The translations under genes were made by a program, and so were the position numbers. From Cardiocondyla obscurior (taxonomy: Eukaryota > Arthropoda > Insecta > Hymenoptera > Formicidae): a stretch of DNA of 64,000 nt. Location: the NCBI RefSeq assembly GCF_019399895.1, contig NC_091869.1, positions 3,162,001-3,226,000 of the forward strand, read 5' to 3'. Below the pieces are notes generated by a model. It was not told where the DNA came from. It ran no database searches and saw only the letters and a list, made by a program, of their open reading frames with translations. This document shows, piece after piece, positions 32,860 to 46,350 of this stretch; the stretch's first letter is position 1, and every line of letters begins with the position of its first letter.

Positions 32860-35800
32860 AGGGATGTGATGAAGAACGGCCGGTTGTTCCCCTTATCATT
32901 GTGCGGTATCGCGACGCTATGCAAATTCGCGAACGCGCGCGGCGGTCAATCGGCGGCGCGTACCGGGATTCTCCGGGTCGGGGATCCGCGGATTCCCAGC
33001 GTGAAGTCGTGATTTCTGCACGCCGCACGAGGATATCGCGATTAGTACGCCACTGGCTTCCCTTCGAGAGAGAGTAAGCCCGGCATACCCGGAGGTTGCG
33101 TTTATACGAATTGCAGCGGAAGGAACCATTGTATAATCCAAGATGGCCTCCACCTCGGAGAGGATTATTATTGGCTAATACGAAGCAAGAGGCCCCGCCT
33201 TGGCTCACGGCTCGTGACGGGATGATTTATTGGGATTTCTGTCTGTTCGCCCCTGCGCTGCAACGAACACACGCCGTGGCCTAGCTCTCGCCTAGACGGT
33301 AGGTATGCTCGGATTTGCGATATTGGATTTCGACATCTCGGCCGAGTGCAGCTGCAACCATTCCCCCACGACGGACAGACGTCTTCGTTCCGCGTGTCCA
33401 CGTGCAGTGGACGGCATGCCTCAAGTGTCAATATCAGATTCAATTTCAGATATCGCGAGTTTTATCTCGTCCATTTTCGATTATTCACGCTCTCGACATT
33501 TTCCGTTTCTTTTTCTCATCATTTCTTCTTATTTTTATTTTTTTTCAATATTTAATACTAAAAGAATTATAAATAATTACTTTAGAAGTGATAAATGAAA
33601 TAAGAATAACGTTACGCTTTTAATTATATTTATATGTTCGGATAATTTAATATTGGCTTGCACGCACTTCGCCAATACGTATTTCAATTATCGAAAGGCC
33701 CTTCTCTTTACGCTAGTTCGTATTCTTCAATATTTTGCGTGACGTGAAAGATTTAATCTTAATCCGGCGATTGCCTTAATACGCATACGTGCGTCCGCAA
33801 AATTAAATCTCCGCGGCAGAAAGATTGACGTGTGGACACGGCGCTATCTATCGCCGTCTGTTGGCGCGATGAAAGGTGAGTATAATTGACGGAAGCCTCG
33901 TAATGCTATCGCACTTCCGGAACTGGGTAACGAATCCGGGTCATGCGAGATGGAAGAGCAGAAGAATTCCATCGTTAAGTGAGTATATCTGGCGTAGTGG
34001 ATTGCGTATTTACGATTTAAAGCGGCGGTGACCTTTACCAATTCGGTTGTTGCAGGTGCATCCACGTTGCAAATGCACTCCTGGTGTGGGGAAGAGGAGG
34101 GCAGGGAATCCGTAGGCAGGACGAGCACGAGGGAGCGAAATAACCTGAGAGAGGAGACGGGCGAGAGCGAGGAGTCGGCGGAGTAGAGACCCGGCAAGAT
34201 AGAGGAGCCGGTGGGAGGATGGCGGTTAGAATTTATGGCCGCTTTATCACTTTACCGGCCTTGCCGCGTCTCCTTTAGCCCGTGAGGAGGGCAGGATCTC
34301 ACGATGAACTTTGGCACTCGACTACGCTGCACTCGACGAGCGGTGAGCCCGTTAACTTTCTTGTTTACTCGCATTTCGCGAGAGATTACAAGTACACCTG
34401 TTTTCTCTCTCCCCCTCTTTCTCTTTCTATCTCTCCCTTTTTCTGGCTCTTTTCTTTTCTCTTTTTTTTTTCCTTTTTTTCCTCTCTCTTTTCGCTTTCT
34501 CTTCTCTGTTTCAAATTTAACGCAATAATATATTACACGAATCATATTATATTACTGGATAGCATGCACTGGTCGGAAAGAGTATTTCGTTTACAAAGCT
34601 ACATTTTACGAAACTGAATTTTGCACGCGCGATTTGGATTTGATGATGGTTAATTAATGGAGCATTAAGTCCAATCGAATTAAGAAAAAAAAAAAAAATT
34701 AATCTTATTTATTAATTTCTATTGTGCTTGGAAATTGAAAGCGTAATGAACTCTACTAAATTAATATAGAATCACACGGGTTTAGGAAGGCGGTAGAAGA
34801 AGGAGATAAGACTGCGCCTTCTAATCTGAGAAGCCTGTCCCTATGCCACGGTCTAAATTTATGTCTTTATATTTTCGGTGCGCGCTAACTTCTCAGCCGT
34901 TCGCATGCCTCATTATACTCATGGGCGTTTAACGGTCGGATTTTAATTCACTTGGCCGAAGCCCGAGGGGGGGCAGGGGAGAATTGTGTTCCGGCGGTTA
35001 ACAGGAAAAGTGGCGCCGGCCGCCGAATCCACGAATATCTAGTGTAAACACATTAATAACGGGTCTCACGAGTAACTTATTGCGTACACGGGCACGCCGC
35101 GCGGGCCCTCGTAAAATTTACGTCATACTACCTGTCGGCATGACGACTACAGCTACATAACGCATAAAGTAACCCCCATTAATAGACCATAAATTCTATC
35201 CCCGCGGCACTGTTGTTATGTATGAGCGTCGTTAGTGTTAATAGAGTGTTAACGGCTTCTATGCCGCTCTCGATTCTGTCCAGGACGTAGGTGACGGAGG
35301 TGGCGATGTAGGTAGAAACTTGACAGAGAGAAGGGGGAGGACAGGGGAGAATGGTAAGCGGTTGCCATAGAGGAATTCTGGTTGCGTGCCGCCCGGCTAC
35401 TATTAGCCTCGTGCTTCTGCTATTTTGCATAGAGAATGCATCAATTTTCGGCGCTTCCCGCTCGCCGGTCCCACCTCTCCCTCCCGACACCCCATCCTCG
35501 CTATCGCCACCTTCGACGATTTTGTCTCCTCGCACTCCGCTCTTGGCCGTCCCCCGCCCTGATTTCCGTCACAGCGACACGATCCACGGTGCACGCCGCG
35601 TTTCGGACAATGTAAACCGCATCGGAGGTAATTGATAATCACGAACAAACCTACTTCTGTTGGAAAATGCTCGCGACGGCTGCTCGGCCTGTTTACGCGG
35701 TGATCGCTTCCGCTGCCGATGATCGGTTTCGATTCGCGCGATGAGGACGTCCGATAACGTGGACTCAACGATTACCGGGAGTTTATTACGGAGATCCGGT

Positions 35801-37826
35801 CGCACGAATTAACAGGAGTGTTAAGATTTAAATGCCGAGAGGCTTGAACGACTTTAAACGAGGGATTTTTCGCACTTTTTCACGAGACCGTCCATTCGGA
35901 GAGTATTTCATTTATTAATAATTGTTATTATTTAATTACCGCGAATTTATAACGTTTTAATGGGGGAGCGTAAATCATACGCCCGCGAAGAAATTTTTAA
36001 CAAAGTCTGGGTGTGATAAAACATAACTGCATCGTTAATCTTCTCACCTAGTTCTTACGTTTCAAATCCCGGGATTATGCGAAAAGGAGCACATTAATGG
36101 GCATGCACTTGTTACTTTTACGGAGTAAAAAAATTTGCAAAAAAATGAAAGAAAAAAACAATTCTATCGCGGTCGACTCTCAGGTTTAAACAACGTTGTG
36201 CTTTAGGCGGATCACTGCATGGAGGACGCCGTTGGATACATAACGTATAACGGAACATAAATCAATAATATCGCCATCCCTTCTCTTTCTTCCCTCCCTG
36301 GGACACCAACACTCTATCTCCGAACGTTGTTACTGTTCTGCAAACCACCGAGCGAAGACGCCGTCTTTTTCGCAGTCAATGTTTAAGTTCTAAAACATTA
36401 GCAAACAATGAATGTTCTGTAATATTCAACACGTTCGGCAAACGTTGCAATTTATTCGTTTAACTTGTTCGATTATTTTTACCGGTAAAGCGTTTCGCAG
36501 TATAACTAATTAATAAAAAGTAACAGCTTTAATTGGAACGTTTTTAGCATTCTTATGACTTTTAATTAATATACGTAGCACTATTATTTTTCTTACACGC
36601 GTGCAACTTATTAGACAGCACCGATAAAATTCGCGAATATCTAAGATTCAAGCGAAAGCACACGATCTGCTCGGATTTAGATTTTTTTTTTTTTTACGCT
36701 GGGTAATAAGATACAAGCTGACGTTCGCCGAATTAATGCGAATTTATTTCGAGCGGGGCGCGTACCCAGGTATTTTAGGAAGTTCGGGTCCGGGTGAGCG
36801 TATAGAAAGGCTAAATGCAAAACCTTGTAAGGGGGAGAGACTCGCGTATACTCCGAGAAACTAACAAAACATCCTCGCAATTAGCCGGATGTCCCGATGA
36901 CATCAGCGGGGCATCCCTCGGGGACCGCCGGCCGCGCTACGTAGCCCCGCGACAGAAATTTCACCGCTGTGCCGCACCGCCGACTTCGGTCCCCTGCCGC
37001 TCTCTCCGCCGCCGGTTGTGTTGCTCCTGCCGTGCGAGACCATCCGCGGCCTCTCAACGGGATTCTAGGTGACGACCGTAGCTCGCCGGTCACGGGTAAC
37101 GCTAAATAATAAAAACTTATCGGATCCGCGTCGCTGAGAATTGGACGGCGAGGTGAAGGCGCACGCGGCCGCCGAATGAAATTGAAAAGTAGCCGGGAGA
37201 TATGACCCTACCGACGAATATCGGTAGACAGACGAATGGCGTGGGAACGAGCAAGGGGTTTGGAACGGGCAAGCGGGAACATGAAAAACTGCCGCGCGAG
37301 GGCTGATAGACTGAAAAGTGTTTGCTCGACGGACGGACGGTTTTTCCTTTTTTTTTATTTTTTTTATTTCTTTTTTTTTATTATTTTTTTTTTTCAAATC
37401 TTTCGCCGCCCTTTCTCACCCGAGGTCATTGGGATGCATTGTACGCGAGATTGGCGCAAATACGTTCGCCTCATTGTTCCGCGTTAAAAATATCGCGACC
37501 TCGTGGATTCAATAAACTTTCACGACCGACGTGACGTAAGTGGTATTGCCCGGTGCCATGCCGAACAAATTGAAAAGGTCCTGCTTATATCTTCTTCTTT
37601 TTTCTTACTTTATACCAATGTTGCAATACAGTTATTTATTTCAATATACCTTTTTCCTATTTTCTTTCTTTTTAATTATTATTTTTTCACTTTCTTTCTC
37701 CTCTAAAACCTATATCTCCTTTATATTTTAATGTATATTTTAATAATATTAAATACTTTTATATAATAATTAAATAAATTACATATATTGAATAATATTA
37801 AAATGCTTTTTCTTGTTCTTTTTTAG
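32860..37826. other. Intergenic stretch 3' of Antp
   Basis: No gene recognised. GC-rich patches occur at 32920-33300, 34850-35700 and 36880-37250. A Pho/YY1-type CAAGATGGCC is at 33139-33148. A long C/T tract lies at 34401-34512 and a T-rich tract at 37340-37395. ORFs there are products of these biased tracts. Confidence 0.5.
34401..34512. repeat. Pyrimidine tract
   Basis: About 110 bp almost entirely C and T on the + strand (CTCTCTCCCCC, TTTTCTCTTTT and similar), giving Lys/Arg/Glu-rich frames on the minus strand. Low-complexity DNA with GAGA-type cores on the other strand. Confidence 0.8.
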
Positions 37827-38070
37827 ATTAAGTTTTCCAGATTCGTTCAACGGATTCTTCATTACACTCGTCGCATCAAATAAATCAACAGGAACAAACT
37901 ACAAAAATTAAGACATCGCCTGTGATCTACTAAGTGAATAAATGACAAATCAAAACTACAAGATACAAAGAAGATACGAAATTTCATCTAAAGTGTTGAC
38001 AACTTGTACCAGAAACACAGAAGTTAATCACATCTGATACCAGCAAAATGCAATAAAAGAAGAGACTTAT
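37827..38070 (+). ncRNA. Possible terminal exon of an unknown non-coding transcript
   Basis: A strong acceptor-like sequence (TTTTTCTTGTTCTTTTTTAG ending at 37826) is followed by about 240 bp of A-rich, CpG-poor sequence unlike its neighbours, with AATAAA at 37937 and 38052. All frames are interrupted. It could instead be the remnant of an A-rich retroposed sequence. Confidence 0.2.
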
Positions 38071-41000
38071 TATCATTTACAAAAATATCAGAAGAAATGT
38101 ATATGGAAAATAAGTCAACCACTAAGAAAGGAAGACAAAGGACTGTTATAATTGACCAACGAATCACACCAGTCACTCAAATCTTAATTCGGACAACGTG
38201 CACGAGTGCGGCGCGCATCCACGACGGACCCAATCAAAACTGGAATACTCGAATCTAGGCCAGCGTCATAATTAAACAGTGCAATCATACGTTTGTTATT
38301 GCGGACTACAATTTGAAACTGGCGCCTTTCGAGAACAGCGGCGACCATTAGACTGTCCCTGTGATGTTCGAGGTGGAGTATGATGGTTCCATCGAGTAGG
38401 TAGTGCCTAGACGGAGCTCCACCCAGCACTTAGTTTACGTCGCGATTGCGGCCCCGGGCACGGCCGTTTCCAGGGTACAGTCACGCCCATGCCATGCGAG
38501 TACTGTACTCCCATTCGCTGGGCCATATCTCATCTGGTCCATCGCATTAGCCTAATCTGCTAGCAACGTGAACGAAGAAAAAAAAAAAAAGAAAAAACAC
38601 GGCCATCGACGTTGCCACTGACGAGAGAAATCGCGGCGAGGTGCTGCCACCTTATTGGTAAGATCGGGAAGTTGACCGGTTGTCGAATTGATTTTTCGTT
38701 TTTTCCCCCGCGAGCAACATTGTCACGTTCGCATTTCGACCGGTGCTTCGATTCCGTTGTTTGTGTATTGTTCAGGTTGATGTCACCGGCATCGGTTTTG
38801 TAACTCGCGGCCATGCGTCGACCGGACACGAGAACACGATTGCCTGGTCCACTATCAAAGCGATCGAAATAGTGGGTAAGGAGAAATTATGCTTTCATCA
38901 CGTTATTAGAATATGTAAGCTAAGCTTTGTTAGAACTATCTGATTTTCAAATATGAAGTTTATGTAATAACGTCATAAAGTAATATTGTAAAAGTAATAC
39001 TTCAATCTCGACTGAAATAATTATAATACCTAACTTAACGAGAATCTGTTAAAAATCTCTTTGAATCTGACTGGACTGTATTTAAATACAAATGTAGATA
39101 TAACAATTCTAAAGTGATAGTGATCAAAAAGTATCATTAAATGCCAAAAGATGTAAACGATGCGAAAATCAGTTTTATTATTTAATTAGAACGTGCTGTT
39201 GCAGTTTTCTTCATTCAATGCAGTTCATCATTGGATTACTAGCGACGCCGGTAAAGAGCTGTAATCGGTGAGTAATCTAATGCATGATACTAAAGCTACA
39301 ATTAATTATAAACCGGGAACAAAGTAGATGTCAGAGTTTTACGGGTAAACCCTACCGATTTCGCGCGACGGAATGCAACTTTCTAAGCCATCGAACGTTA
39401 GAGACTCGGAGAAGTTTGTGGCAGATTTTGCTGTTGTTTCATTGTCTTCCAATTTGCTACGCAGAGAAATCTTTTACCGTGATTTTACGGTGAAGATGGT
39501 ACACGCTGTCTTCTTTCTTCTGCATCGCCACATGCTGTCTTCGAGCCTCCACGAACGTATTGCGAAGCAATAAATTTTCGCTTTGTTTAAAAACCCCTAA
39601 ATTCCGAAATCTGCTAACGGTGACATACCGTTGGACCCGATTTCCCGAGGAAAAGTCACATGTCGCCGAGGTATGCGGCCGAGTCGAATATTGCGTCGAT
39701 TTTCGAGGTCATAAATTGCTCCAGTTTCCGGAAGGAAACCGCAGCACATGTGCATACGCATGGAAGGCACATTGGAAAGGTTTCTTTATTGCGAAAATTC
39801 TCCCGCGACATGCAGCATTGTTCCACGTTAAAAAGACTCGAGGCTGACCTTGCGAAATGCGCAGGTAGAGTGTTTTTTGCGGGCCAAGGTCCGCAAAATC
39901 ATGTGAATTACGTCGATTCCACGTTGCAAAATTTCTCGACGGTAGGATGTCGCATATGAACTTTTAAAGACGATACCTGTACGGATTTTTACTTACCTAA
40001 ATTGCGTTATGCCGTGAATTATGTGAGATTCACGTCGTGATGTTGCGATAGCTCATCGACGAATAAATTTTACGCATGTGTCTCGAATATTTTGTCTTTG
40101 TTTCGCAAAGTACTCGGTAAAAAAAAGGGGAAAAAAAAACTTGAAACAGTTGTCGTACACACGTACGTAAATTCTTTTTTCTGCTCCAACGATTTCGAAG
40201 TCCCGAATTGAGAGATCGGTTACATTACTTAAAGTTATACATACAAGCATATTGCGTCACGAAAAATAAAGAAACGCCACTTAAAAATATAATGCAGTAA
40301 ATTAATTAAAGTAGAAAGAAGTCTGAAGATTTTAAATTAGTTTCCGCTGCAACAATTAATAATTTTGAAATACACGAAGCAATCCTGCCTAATTTTACAT
40401 CCAATTTGCTGGACGAATTTCTGTTACACTTCGTGGGGCTTTATTGTCGCATAATTGAGTTAATAACGTTGGCACATCTAGATTTTAACACCTGTTCTAA
40501 CAGCGACTTTATTGTCGTACGCATGAGAAAAGCACAAGATTAATGATGCCTTAATGACTATACGAACCGTTTTGAAGCATGACTGTCTGCTAAAATATAA
40601 CTCAATTTCACATGATGAATATTAGTGCCCTTTTACATCTCACAGAACTTACGGCTGTAGAATTTATTTTCGATAATTTATTTTTATGAACGCTTATAGA
40701 TTATTCTTTACAGTAATTAGATAAATTTTACATATATTTAAAACTAAATAACGTTTAAAAGTACATATACACATATATATTTATTCTATATGAAATGAGA
40801 TAAAGTTAAAGTATGGAAAATACTTTCGTTTGATTGATTAAAATGAAATTAGAATACATTTTGCGTGAGCAGACTTTTACGCTCGCCGTGTTAAAATGTG
40901 AAAAACGGTAATCTTGGTGACACCTTGTGAATTTGATTACGTCCGCGATATCTTATTAAAACTTTGGGTTAATATTAAAAAAAAAAAAAATTCCACAAGC

Positions 41001-44000
41001 AGCTATTTACATTGCGAAGGAGAAAAAACGTATGTTCCAGCAACTGTGTCGCTCAGAATTGCTTTATACGATCTTCTAATGAATATTTCAGAAATCTGCC
41101 TGGCGATTGTGGGATGTTGCGTGTCTAAATACATACGAGCGCAGATGTGTAATCAGATAACGTGGTTTATGGGCAATTCTATATCTTTCTTCCCCGCTTC
41201 GGCGATGTTGACATTTTTGTGCATATATTCCTGTCGGTACGTTCATTCCTCGAAGAGTTTACTTTTTTAAATAGCGGGACGCCGAGATATCGCGCACATT
41301 TTATAAACGGATCCTTATTTAAAAAGAAGATGTAGAGATTTTGTTGTTGCTGCGGTTGTTGTCGCTTTTCCACGGTGCCGAATGTACATTTAAATTACGT
41401 TTAAAGAAACGGGAGGCGCTTGTAACACCGTGCACGTGAGATACATACATTCGTAGTTCATTGATAATAATTATTAAATGCAAAACGGTTTTTCTTAACG
41501 CAGAAGAAGCAAAAGTATATGACGCACGCGAAGCGCGTGCTCCGTAATGTCTAATACAGATTAAAATAAGCGTAAAAGCACGTTACACCCCACGCATTTC
41601 CCGTCGCGTAAAGATATTACGTATAGAGTCCCTCGCATATCGCAATCGAAACGATTATTAAAACTCTTTCCGTTTACTGTATAAGATAGTTTTGAACTCG
41701 TGAAAGCACCGAAAGCACCACAGAACGATGGCTCGTTTGATCGAGTGTGAAATCAAGATAGAAACTTAGAAAGTTTCCGAATCGAATTATCTTGCGTACG
41801 AAATCCATTGAGACTTCTAGTAAGCTGTAAAAGGCGAAACGGACGTAGCTCTCGTTGGGAATTAACGAAATGTACGATAAACATTATTTAAACCTAAGTC
41901 AGAAGTTGTGTGTTGTTTTTAACTATTAAAAAAAGTCGAACTTGGACGCGAAAAACATTCGGAGGACGATTTCTAGAGAAAGCAACCGGTTTTAATTAAT
42001 ATATTAATTTAAATGTGCAATTTAAATAATTTAAATATGCATTACGCTTGAAACGCCACGGAGAGAATTTTCTATCGCGGTTCACGCGCTTCTCATTAAA
42101 AATTGCCGCATCTCAAACAATTAAGTTATGAGTTTCTAAGAGAAAGGCGGTTAAACTAAAAAAGAGAGAAAAAGGAAACGCTTTATATTGTTCGCAACGT
42201 GTGTTTTGCGTACATAAAATGCAATCTGCGGTTAAAATAATATCCGCAATAAAATATCGAATATGCAAAAGCATGATTATAGCGATGCTGAAATTAATTA
42301 TGCGTGCAGTTTTTAATTTGCAGTATTAATAGGCAATCGAAACAAAAAATTACTATGAAATAGTAAGCTGGCCTTACGTTTCTTCCTTATCAATTAATCA
42401 GCATTCAGCGAAGATCCTGAACAGTTGCGTAATTCCAATCATGGATTTACTTTCTTTTTTTTTCTTTTTTATTATTCAAATTGTATTTCACTGAAAGATA
42501 AAAACTGCAAAGCAAACTACAAAGTAACAGACGTCATGCCTGCACTATTTCGTGCAAAATGTGTGCAGCCATTTAATTATACGTTTAAAGTACATTTTAC
42601 AATAATAACTCAACAACATTTAAGTAACATGCTCTGCCAAGACGTCATCTGCAAGTAATAGCGTTGAATTAATTATTAATGCCGTAATAACAGAGAGATT
42701 TTAAGACGCAATACGTTTAATAACATTTTGAACTAAGAATTTTTCCCTAAGAGCACTTACCGACACACTTGCTTAACATTTAGATCAGAAACGCCGGGTT
42801 CGTTTAATATTTTATAATCTTCTTGATAAATATCTGCTGGTATTCGAAGCAATGATAAGCAAGGATGGGCGTATTCCCTTTAAAGAATCTTAAAAAGAAG
42901 CATTTTGTGAGTTATTCTTTCCGCTTTTATTGCTATAAATATTAAAATATTATTTAATCGTATTATTCATTAATTAAATATTGGAAAAGGTTCTGTGTCT
43001 TAATATATGAACGTATTATTATAATTTTATTACTGCTTTTACCGTTGACATTTTTTATTTTTGATTAAAAACGAAGCAATTTATTGATTTCCTTTTAATA
43101 TAATTTAAAAAAATATATATTTATTTAATTATGCAAACTAGTTGAAATAGTGAAAGATCGAGCGTCACCTAAGTGTATGACAAATGCGACACGATTAACG
43201 AGAGATCAGTTTAAGACAAAATTTATGCACGATACTCTTCTGCCGGTTGGGGATATCAAAGCTACTGCGGACAAATAAATCCAGTCGCATTCCTCGACAA
43301 TGAATTTCACTCGTACTACGCGCGGAAGGGAACCAGATTCGTATGGGGACCAGAATGGGACGCTATGATACTCGCATCAGCGCGAAATGACGAAGTGTTA
43401 CGCCGAATTAACGTTTTTGGCGGAGGGGCCATCAAGGAAATGAACAGTTCTAATATCCCGTACGAGATTTATTTTAATAACGCCCGTCGACGTGGCAAAA
43501 TTGCGCAACGCGATACCGAGGCGGTGACTGAAATCCGTAATGTCATAAACATCAAAATCAGACCTCCGCCGCAAATGCGAGCGGTGCGATAACGATGCAA
43601 TTTCAAATATTTAATAATGCCATCGTAAAATAATGTCGCGCGGCGTACATTCTATTTCCTCCGAAGGCCCGCAGGTGTATTAGTTGATATTTTACAATTT
43701 ACACAGCTCTTTTTTTTTCGTATTGTTCATACGAAAAAAAGAGAACCGCGGAGGGCGGCCGCTATTAATATCCCGGCGTAGTTAAAAATGTTTACCGCGG
43801 GTTACGATTCACGTGGAACTCGCGGCCGTAACGGCGGTATAATTTCGAACACTGCTTCGTACTTAACACTGCATCTGACATTTTAATGTTACAATCGCGC
43901 CTCGCCCGTACATGAAAGGGAACTTAAACAATCCTTGCTGAATTCGCACTCAACAAGACGTTACGTCGTGCCCGAATTATGCAAATTTTTCGTAACGCAC

Positions 44001-45780
44001 AAAGAAAAAAAAAAAAAAGAAAAAAAACGCGCGCGTATAGAATGCAAGGAAAAAGTTGTAAGACATACGAGACGTGCAACTAATATTAATAACGTGGCAA
44101 AGTTAAAAATGTTTACTGTGTATTACGGACCGATATGAGGGCCACGAGCATGGCAGCGGGGTCCCTCGTGATTGATTACACGTCTCGACGTCTCTCCCTC
44201 TGACGGGGTGTTCCTATGGATATTGCCTTGGCATGGCCCTGCACGATTTCTCCCTTCGCCCTGCACCTCCGTGTCTATAGAGACACCATACCGATCTATT
44301 CTGCTCCTCTGCTTTTCCCCTCTCCCTCCCCGGTTCTCTCGTGGATCAAATCACCCTTCATCTCTGCGTCTCCTCTTTTCGTTAAGCTAAAAATTAAAAA
44401 GATTCCCTTTCGCGTTTATCAGTTTTAAAACAAAAGGGTGGGACAGCACCGTAAATTTTTCGGAACGTGCACATTTTCGTAACTCACATTTCCGCTTCGA
44501 AAACGCGAACTACGGCAACTGAATGTCTTGAAATAAGTGTGCGCGAGATTAATAACGGCCTACTTATAAATTTGAGGACACACACAGTGCTTTACAGTAA
44601 TTACGATGATTGTGCCGAGAACTTAATCGTTCGTCAGACTTTATTAGACCGGAGGATTGTACAGTTATGCACCTCGCAACCTGCGAGCTACTTTTTGCGG
44701 AAATAATGAACAGTCCAGACACTTTAATTGAGATTTTATTATAGAGTATCGCGCAGCAAAACAAATCAATCGGCAAGTTGCAAAAAGCAGTGACGCATTG
44801 CGAAGTGGTCTTGAGAAAGACCCTGAAAACACACAGTTAAATGCTAAATCATTTAATTAAGCCTGAAAGTATTAACGAGTTGAGAAGTGCACTCTTGCGC
44901 AATGTTATAATTTCTAGTCATTACGCGCTGGACCTTGCAGCCTGTGTTCTCTATATTTTATCACGCCTCGAAAAAGTAATAGCGATTTTTTTTTTTTTTT
45001 GTACCACTTGTGTGGCCATTTGTATCTTATTGATTTGCAATTTTAGCTTGCCGCAATTAGTTGCGCAACGAAAACATTTGCGCGTCTAATAGCTTCCTGT
45101 AATTTTGTATAATGCTCGTAAAAGAGGAGGCTTGAAAAGGCATAGAGACGCATTTTGACTCGTCACTCATAGCGAGGGAAGGCGAAGTTTACACGCAAAA
45201 CGTATACTCTTCAAGCGCAGATTGTACAGCGCGGACGAGTTGATTCCTTACAGTCCGTCCCTATTATGCTTTTAATCATCAAGCGAGCTCGCGAGAGGAA
45301 TCTCATTAACGCGTGTATATTTCTTACTCAGCGCGTATACGCAAGGCGGTCCCTTGACCTTTGCGGGGCCTCCATACGTGTTTAGTAGCAACTGGTTGCA
45401 GTAGCAAGAATTAACAATTAATCTTTCGGTTGGTGTTACGGATGGGGATGGAGAACGATCCGGACGCAAAGGTGGAACTCGGGGAAGAACGTAATAAAGA
45501 GAAGAATGAAAGAAACGGGGGCACAGGCCAGAGGCAGGCAGACTTAGACCACATACTATGCGAACGACTACAATTAGATCGCGGTTTTGCACTCTTAGCG
45601 CAATTCAACTCGTGGTCCCGGTACATATTTTGACATTCGCGTACGTTTAGAGATTTAATAGCCGAACGGCAAGCATTACAGGTCAATTATTTTGACTGGT
45701 TTTTCCTTCTTATATTTCGCACGAGTAATTTGTTATGATAGGGATTTCCAATAGGGCAACGCGCATTGTTCCCCTCGTCT
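38071..45780. other. Intergenic stretch
   Basis: No gene recognised. 38160-38560 is GC-balanced with an 81-codon minus-strand ORF of no recognisable family. 39300-40000 and 43140-43600 hold modest ORFs without recognisable domains. The rest is AT-rich. A near-perfect hairpin lies at 43707-43743. Confidence 0.45.
43707..43743. other. T/A hairpin
   Basis: CTC, nine T and CGTAT face ATACG, seven A and GAG across a five-base loop, so a stem of about 15 bp with a two-base bulge. It is followed by a CpG-rich segment containing a NotI-type GCGGCCGC. No function assigned. Confidence 0.6.
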
Positions 45781-46350
45781 CATCGACAGCCCGGCACTGT
45801 CTTACAAAGAAATGGGCAGCAGCGGCGGCGGCAGCGGCGGCGGCGGGTAGGTAGGTCCCTCGGGAAGCTGCGATCCTCTCTTTCTCGTTGCTCGGCAGAG
45901 CGAGCGGGAAGGCGAGCCACGGAGAAGGAGGGACCGCATCTTGCTCCGCAGGACTCCCTCTCTCGCCACCGGGGTCTCGCTATTTATTTTCCAGGATTTC
46001 AGAGTCCGAAGCCATTAATCTCCGCTCCGCAGCGTCAGTAGAGCGCGTCAGGGCGACGTCGGGGTGCGTGGCGTCGCCGACGTCGCTCTGCTCTTAGCCG
46101 CAGCCTCGTGTACAACGCTTGGAACCGCGGCGGCGGGGCGCGGGGATGAGAGGGAGAGAGAACCGAGAGATGAGGTGTCGGTAGGAGAGGTCGTGGAAGT
46201 TGGTCAGAGTGGAGGGAAAAGGGACGTGTGGTCGGGACGAGTGGGGATCCAGGCTGGGGCTCGTTTCGCGGCGGGCGCAGAAAGGGGGAGAAAGCCCGGG
46301 GAGGGAGGTGGAGGTGCTGATGGCGGCGACGAGAGGGGAATAGTCGTATG
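45781..46350. promoter_or_regulatory. CpG/GC-rich island with (CGG/CAG)n
   Basis: A GC-rich, CpG-dense block starts with an impure (CGG)n run (45816-45847), includes a TCAGT initiator-like site at 46035 without a downstream DPE match, and passes into a purine-rich GAGAG-containing segment (46145-46320). Overlapping ORFs on both strands lack codon logic. A promoter, Polycomb response element or enhancer are all possible. Confidence 0.3.
45816..45847. repeat. Impure (CGG/CAG)n microsatellite
   Basis: GCAGCAGCGGCGGCGGCAGC followed by four further GC-rich triplets. Trinucleotide repeat in non-coding DNA. Confidence 0.85.

Noticed and set aside
38184..38429. 81-codon minus-strand ORF with protein-like composition
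   Set aside because: No recognised domain, neighbours or signals; conservation would be needed to support it.
43365..43592. 75-codon ORF with protein-like composition
   Set aside because: No recognisable family and no splice or promoter context; could be chance.
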